Assembly: GCA_024641425.1 (NCBI GenBank)
Contig: JAHEDC010000004.1
Span: forward strand, 1-42,339
From: Verrucomicrobiales bacterium
GTDB lineage: Bacteria; Verrucomicrobiota; Verrucomicrobiia; Verrucomicrobiales; DEV007
Reading direction: 5' to 3'
DNA length: 42,339 nt
Shown here: positions 39,797-42,339 of the stretch, piece after piece
Layout of the letters: every line of letters begins with the position of its first letter
Numbering within the stretch: the first letter of the stretch is position 1
Program-made: the position numbers and the translations under genes
The notes under the pieces: model-generated
What the model was told of the DNA's origin: nothing
What the model saw: only the letters and a program-made list of their open reading frames with translations
The model's database searches: none

Positions 39797-40671
39797 AGAG
39801 TATGACCGGATTCGGCCGAGGCGAGGCCACCACCGGGGGGCTGCTCGTAAGGGTCGAGGCCACCTCCGTGAATCGCAAGCAGACCGACATCGTCGTCGGT
39901 CTCCCGCGGGACCTGAACGAACTCGAGGCCCGCGTGCGGGAGATCGTCCATGCCGCCGTCTCCCGCGGTCGAATCAACGTCTTCATTTCCTGCCAGCCGA
40001 CGGGTGGCAGCGGAACGAGCGTCCTCTCGGTCAACGAGGTGCTCGCCACGCAGTATCACGACGCGATCACGAAACTGAATCGCCAACTCGGCACCGCCGT
40101 CTCGCTGGAAGCCGGCGACCTCCTTCGCGCACCGGGTGTTTTCGGGCTCTCCGAGATCGCCGTCACGCCCGAAATCGTTTGGCCGGCCTTGGAGAAGGCA
40201 CTCGGCAAGGCGCTTGCCGCCATGGTCAAGGAGAGGGCCCGCGAGGGAGCCCAACTCCGGGCCGACCTTGGGGCCCGCGGCACCGCCCTCATGCACGAGG
40301 TCGCCGCCATCACGAAGCTTGCCCCCGAAGTCGTCCGCAACTACCGCGCCGCGCTCGGCAAACGCCTTGCCGAAGCCGGCCTCCCCGTCGATCTCGCCGA
40401 CGAACGCCTTGTCCGCGAGATCGCCCTTTACGCGGATCGCAGCGACCTCAGCGAGGAACTGACCCGTCTGGGTATCCACTTCAGGCAATTCCAGAAATAC
40501 GTGAAGAGCCGCGAACCCGTCGGCCGCGCCATGGATTTCCTTTGTCAGGAACTCAATCGCGAGCTGAACACCATCGGCTCCAAGGCCAACAACGCCGCCA
40601 TCGCCCAGCATGTCGTGAACGCCAAGTCCGAGCTGGAAAAAATCCGCGAGCAGGTGCAGAACGTCGAGTGA
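39793..40671 (+). CDS. yicC: YicC/YloC family endoribonuclease-like protein
   Basis: A 292-residue protein beginning MKSMTGFGRGEATTGGLLVR, the unmistakable YicC N-terminus (M-x-S-M-T-G-[FY]-G). The C-terminal part has the other hallmark, FQKYVKSREPVGRAMDFLCQELNREL and NTIGSKANN (about 230-270), before the coiled end VVNAKSELEKIREQVQNVE. In E. coli YicC is an endoribonuclease linked to RyhB decay; here the reaction is inferred from family. The order accD-yicC-gmk, with a 4-base overlap and then a 10-base gap, indicates one operon; yicC next to gmk is conserved across many bacteria. Confidence 0.95.
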   Translation: MKSMTGFGRGEATTGGLLVRVEATSVNRKQTDIVVGLPRDLNELEARVREIVHAAVSRGRINVFISCQPTGGSGTSVLSVNEVLATQYHDAITKLNRQLGTAVSLEAGDLLRAPGVFGLSEIAVTPEIVWPALEKALGKALAAMVKERAREGAQLRADLGARGTALMHEVAAITKLAPEVVRNYRAALGKRLAEAGLPVDLADERLVREIALYADRSDLSEELTRLGIHFRQFQKYVKSREPVGRAMDFLCQELNRELNTIGSKANNAAIAQHVVNAKSELEKIREQVQNVE

Positions 40672-40681
40672 GGAGTGCCCG

Positions 40682-41308
40682 ATGGACAAGGAATCCATTC
40701 CCCAGCCCGGCGAACGCCTCGGTTTGCTTTGCGTCGTTTCCGGCCCCTCCGGCGCGGGGAAGACCACGCTCTGCCGCCGACTCGGCGATGCCGATCCCCG
40801 AATGACCCACAGTGTGTCCTGCACGACCCGTCCGCTCCGCGAAGGCGAGATCGACGGGCGAGACTACCATTTTCTCGACGAGGCGGAGTTCGAGCGGCGG
40901 ATCGCGGGCGGAGACTTCCTTGAGTATGCGCGCGTTCACGGCCGGCTTTACGGCACCCTCCTCTCCTCCGTCACCGCTCTCCTCCTGGCGGGTGAGGATG
41001 TGGTGATGGACCTCGACGTGCAGGGGGCCGGACAAATCCGCGCCCACACCGATCCGCTCATCCGCCGCTGTGCCTTCGATGTCTTCGTCATGCCGCCTGA
41101 TCCCGACGCGCTCCGTGCCCGGCTCTCCGCCCGCGGCACCGAATCCGACCCCGAACGGGAACTCCGCCTTCACAACGCCCTCGGGGAAATGCGTCACTGG
41201 CCGCAATACGACTACCTCCTCCTCTCCGGCGACCGCGAGGCCGACTTCGCCCGCTTTTCCAGCATCATCGAGGCCGAGCGCCTGCGCGTGTGCCGGATGA
41301 AGCCGTAG
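40682..41308 (+). CDS. gmk: Guanylate kinase
   Basis: A 208-residue cytoplasmic enzyme phosphorylating GMP to GDP with ATP. It has the P-loop GPSGAGKTTL (21-30), then SVSCTTRPLREGEIDGRDYH and FLDEAEFERRIAGGDFLEYA, the GMP-binding part including YGT, and DLDVQGAGQIR. The lid segment is ARLSARGTESDPERELRLHN. Length is standard. GAGGAG about 7 bases before the ATG is a good ribosome site. It is the last recognisable housekeeping gene of the accD-yicC-gmk run. Confidence 0.97.
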   Translation: MDKESIPQPGERLGLLCVVSGPSGAGKTTLCRRLGDADPRMTHSVSCTTRPLREGEIDGRDYHFLDEAEFERRIAGGDFLEYARVHGRLYGTLLSSVTALLLAGEDVVMDLDVQGAGQIRAHTDPLIRRCAFDVFVMPPDPDALRARLSARGTESDPERELRLHNALGEMRHWPQYDYLLLSGDREADFARFSSIIEAERLRVCRMKP

Positions 41309-41321
41309 AAGGCTGCGTTGT

Positions 41322-41380
41322 GAGTCGATAGGTTCTTCGCGAGGGGGGCATTTTCTTCCTTTCGACTCCTATCGCTTTGT
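41322..41380 (+). other. Overlapping inverted repeats after gmk
   Basis: CGATAGG (41326-41332) pairs with CCTATCG (41368-41374), while the overlapping GAGTCG (41322-41327) pairs with CGACTC (41363-41368); the two stems exclude each other. CTTTGTT follows. It may be a weak terminator or a switching leader structure before the small membrane protein gene. Confidence 0.3.
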
Positions 41381-41483
41381 TCCGAAGTTGCGCGGAAGCA
41401 GCCTGCCGCAGGTCCCGGCGGAGTTACAAAACGGGCCGAACTTTACCATCGCCCGTGGCCGCGCCCGGCGCGAGACTGAGGGC

Positions 41484-41696
41484 ATGCAAAACAACCCCGA
41501 CAACAAGGTTTCGCTCGGCTGCGGCACCCTCATCCTCATCGCCCTCATCGTCGCGATCTTCTCCAACGGCGGCACGAAGAGCCAGCTCGAGCGACTTGAG
41601 GCGCGACTCGGAGCGATCGAAGGCCAGCTCCAACGGATCGAAAACAAACTCGCGACATTCCCGGCACCCGCGGTGGAGGCCCCGGTCGCTGAGTGA
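41484..41696 (+). CDS. Small single-pass membrane protein with coiled-coil
   Basis: Seventy residues from ATG 41484; the frame also opens at 41388, but the added 32 residues are Arg/Pro-rich and unlike a gene. Polar MQNNPDNKVSLGCG is followed by one membrane helix (TLILIALIVAIFSNGG) and a heptad-rich coiled coil (LERLEARLGAIEGQLQRIEN), ending in a Pro/Ala tail. The layout resembles small membrane-tethered coiled-coil proteins such as YvlB- or DivIC-like micro-proteins, but no family was recognised. It converges on the gene at the right edge; nothing else was seen in the 152 bases between. Confidence 0.65.
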   Translation: MQNNPDNKVSLGCGTLILIALIVAIFSNGGTKSQLERLEARLGAIEGQLQRIENKLATFPAPAVEAPVAE

Positions 41697-41848
41697 CGGT
41701 TAGGGGGAAAAACCGGGCTACGGACTTATCGCGCCGCGAGGGCGGGGGAGCCGGGACTGAATTCCGCCCGTCTTTCCGATGCGAGGGTGACGTCAATAAC
41801 CGGGAGTCCGCCCATTCCTCTCGCTGGGCTAACTCGGACCTGCTCCCT

Positions 41849-42339
41849 TTACTGTGAGTCAGGTTGCAGGGCGAGTCGGAATCCCAGGTAGTGTTGGTGA
41901 TTGTAAGGGTAGTTACTGTCGCGCGCAGCCGAGCGGCAGGCATTTGCATCGCTGTTCCAACACCCGCCCCGGAGGACCCGTGTCGGGATCGGGCCATTGA
42001 CGTAGGTTTCCGGATCAAACTTTTCGCCTTCCTTGTAACTTTCGAGATACAGATCCTGGCACCACTCCTTGACATTCCCGTGCATGTCATGCAGGCCCCA
42101 CGCGTTAGCCGGTTTCAGCCCGACCTCGTGGGTCTTCCCCCCTGCGTTCTGTGTGTACCACCCCGCTTGGTTCAAGGCCTCGACCCGATGCATCGGCTGA
42201 ATGCCGCCCTGACCAAATTCCACATAGTCCCCTGTGCAATACGCGGTGGTCGTCCCTGCGCGGCATGCGTATTCCCATTGCGCCTCACTCGGGAGGTCAT
42301 AGCGCCAGCCCTTTGGTGCCCGAGCCGCTATCTTCCCGA
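41849..42339 (-). CDS. SUMF1/formylglycine-generating-enzyme-fold protein (5' end beyond window)
   Basis: The C-terminal 163 residues of a larger protein; the frame is open across the right edge (GKIAARAPKGWRYDLPSEAQ WEYACRAGTTTAYCTGDY). Family hallmarks are present: LPSEAQWEYACRAG, NAWGLHDMHGNVKEWCQDLY, RVLRGGCWNSDANACRSAAR and LGFRLAL. In formylglycine-generating enzymes two cysteines follow the GG (at +4 and +9, as in the human enzyme). Here +4 is Ser and +9 is Cys (an additional Cys sits at +1). It is therefore probably not the activator of the sulfatases in this window but one of the many SUMF1-fold proteins of PVC bacteria with other or unknown roles. Whether it is exported cannot be seen. 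Confidence 0.85.
   Translation of the reverse strand, partial: GKIAARAPKGWRYDLPSEAQWEYACRAGTTTAYCTGDYVEFGQGGIQPMHRVEALNQAGWYTQNAGGKTHEVGLKPANAWGLHDMHGNVKEWCQDLYLESYKEGEKFDPETYVNGPIPTRVLRGGCWNSDANACRSAARDSNYPYNHQHYLGFRLALQPDSQ

Noticed and set aside
1-42339. tRNA, rRNA, CRISPR arrays, insertion sequences, phage or plasmid genes
   Set aside because: Looked for in every intergenic stretch; no cloverleaf, no regular spacer-repeat pattern, no transposase, integrase or terminal inverted repeats were found.

Overview
The window (about 65% G+C by eye) looks like a chromosomal segment of a Verrucomicrobiota bacterium, probably a Verrucomicrobiales-type polysaccharide degrader. The evidence is a set of families concentrated in the PVC group: a PVC-type heme-binding CxxCH / membrane-bound dehydrogenase-like protein, a PSCyt1-DUF1549-DUF1553 protein paired with a DUF1501 protein, two secreted sulfatases with C-terminal EF-hands, a PEP-CTERM protein, and very large secreted LamG/FN3/FG-GAP proteins. 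No tRNA, rRNA, CRISPR array, transposase or plasmid gene was seen.

Layout. 1-2.1 kb: the start of a large lipoprotein (running off the left edge) and a VOC-family protein with a clear intrinsic terminator, both on the minus strand. 2.4-7.2 kb: a 1159-residue heme/beta-propeller/HEAT protein and an exported Gfo/Idh/MocA-like oxidoreductase on the plus strand, followed by a remnant of a phytanoyl-CoA dioxygenase-like gene. 7.26-18.34 kb: a minus-strand operon of three tightly linked or overlapping genes for giant secreted proteins (LamG + unknown, about 1726 aa; FN3-rich, about 1271 aa; FG-GAP-like with a calcium-binding TSP3-like segment, 687 aa). I cannot assign a function to this operon and regard it as the best candidate for an undescribed system.

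18.8-23.6 kb: an outer-membrane barrel, a membrane acyltransferase of the heparan-glucosaminide N-acetyltransferase type, sulfatase 1, and a divergent SGNH/sialate O-acetylesterase. 23.6-28.0 kb: a more AT-rich, eroded zone. It holds an Ig-like small gene broken by one frameshift, a small lipoprotein, a small secreted protein, and a right-handed beta-helix gene with two opposite single-base slips in G runs, a lost C-terminus and no visible signal peptide. 28.2-33.6 kb: the DUF1553/DUF1501 pair converging on sulfatase 2. 33.6-37.1 kb: a tandem pair of CBM96/DNRLRE-like proteins (one with a PEP-CTERM anchor, one with a different C-terminal domain), bioA, and a small conserved protein, all on the minus strand.

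37.2-41.7 kb: a compact housekeeping run on the plus strand: CPBP protease, ComF-like phosphoribosyltransferase, accD, yicC, gmk and a small membrane protein. The right edge holds the C-terminal part of a SUMF1/FGE-fold protein that lacks one of the two catalytic cysteines.

Together the secreted genes suggest sensing, binding and desulfation/deacetylation of sulfated, acetylated polysaccharides in the periplasm or at the cell surface, next to core fatty-acid, biotin and nucleotide genes. The link from AccD (which needs biotin) to the nearby bioA is functional rather than operonic.
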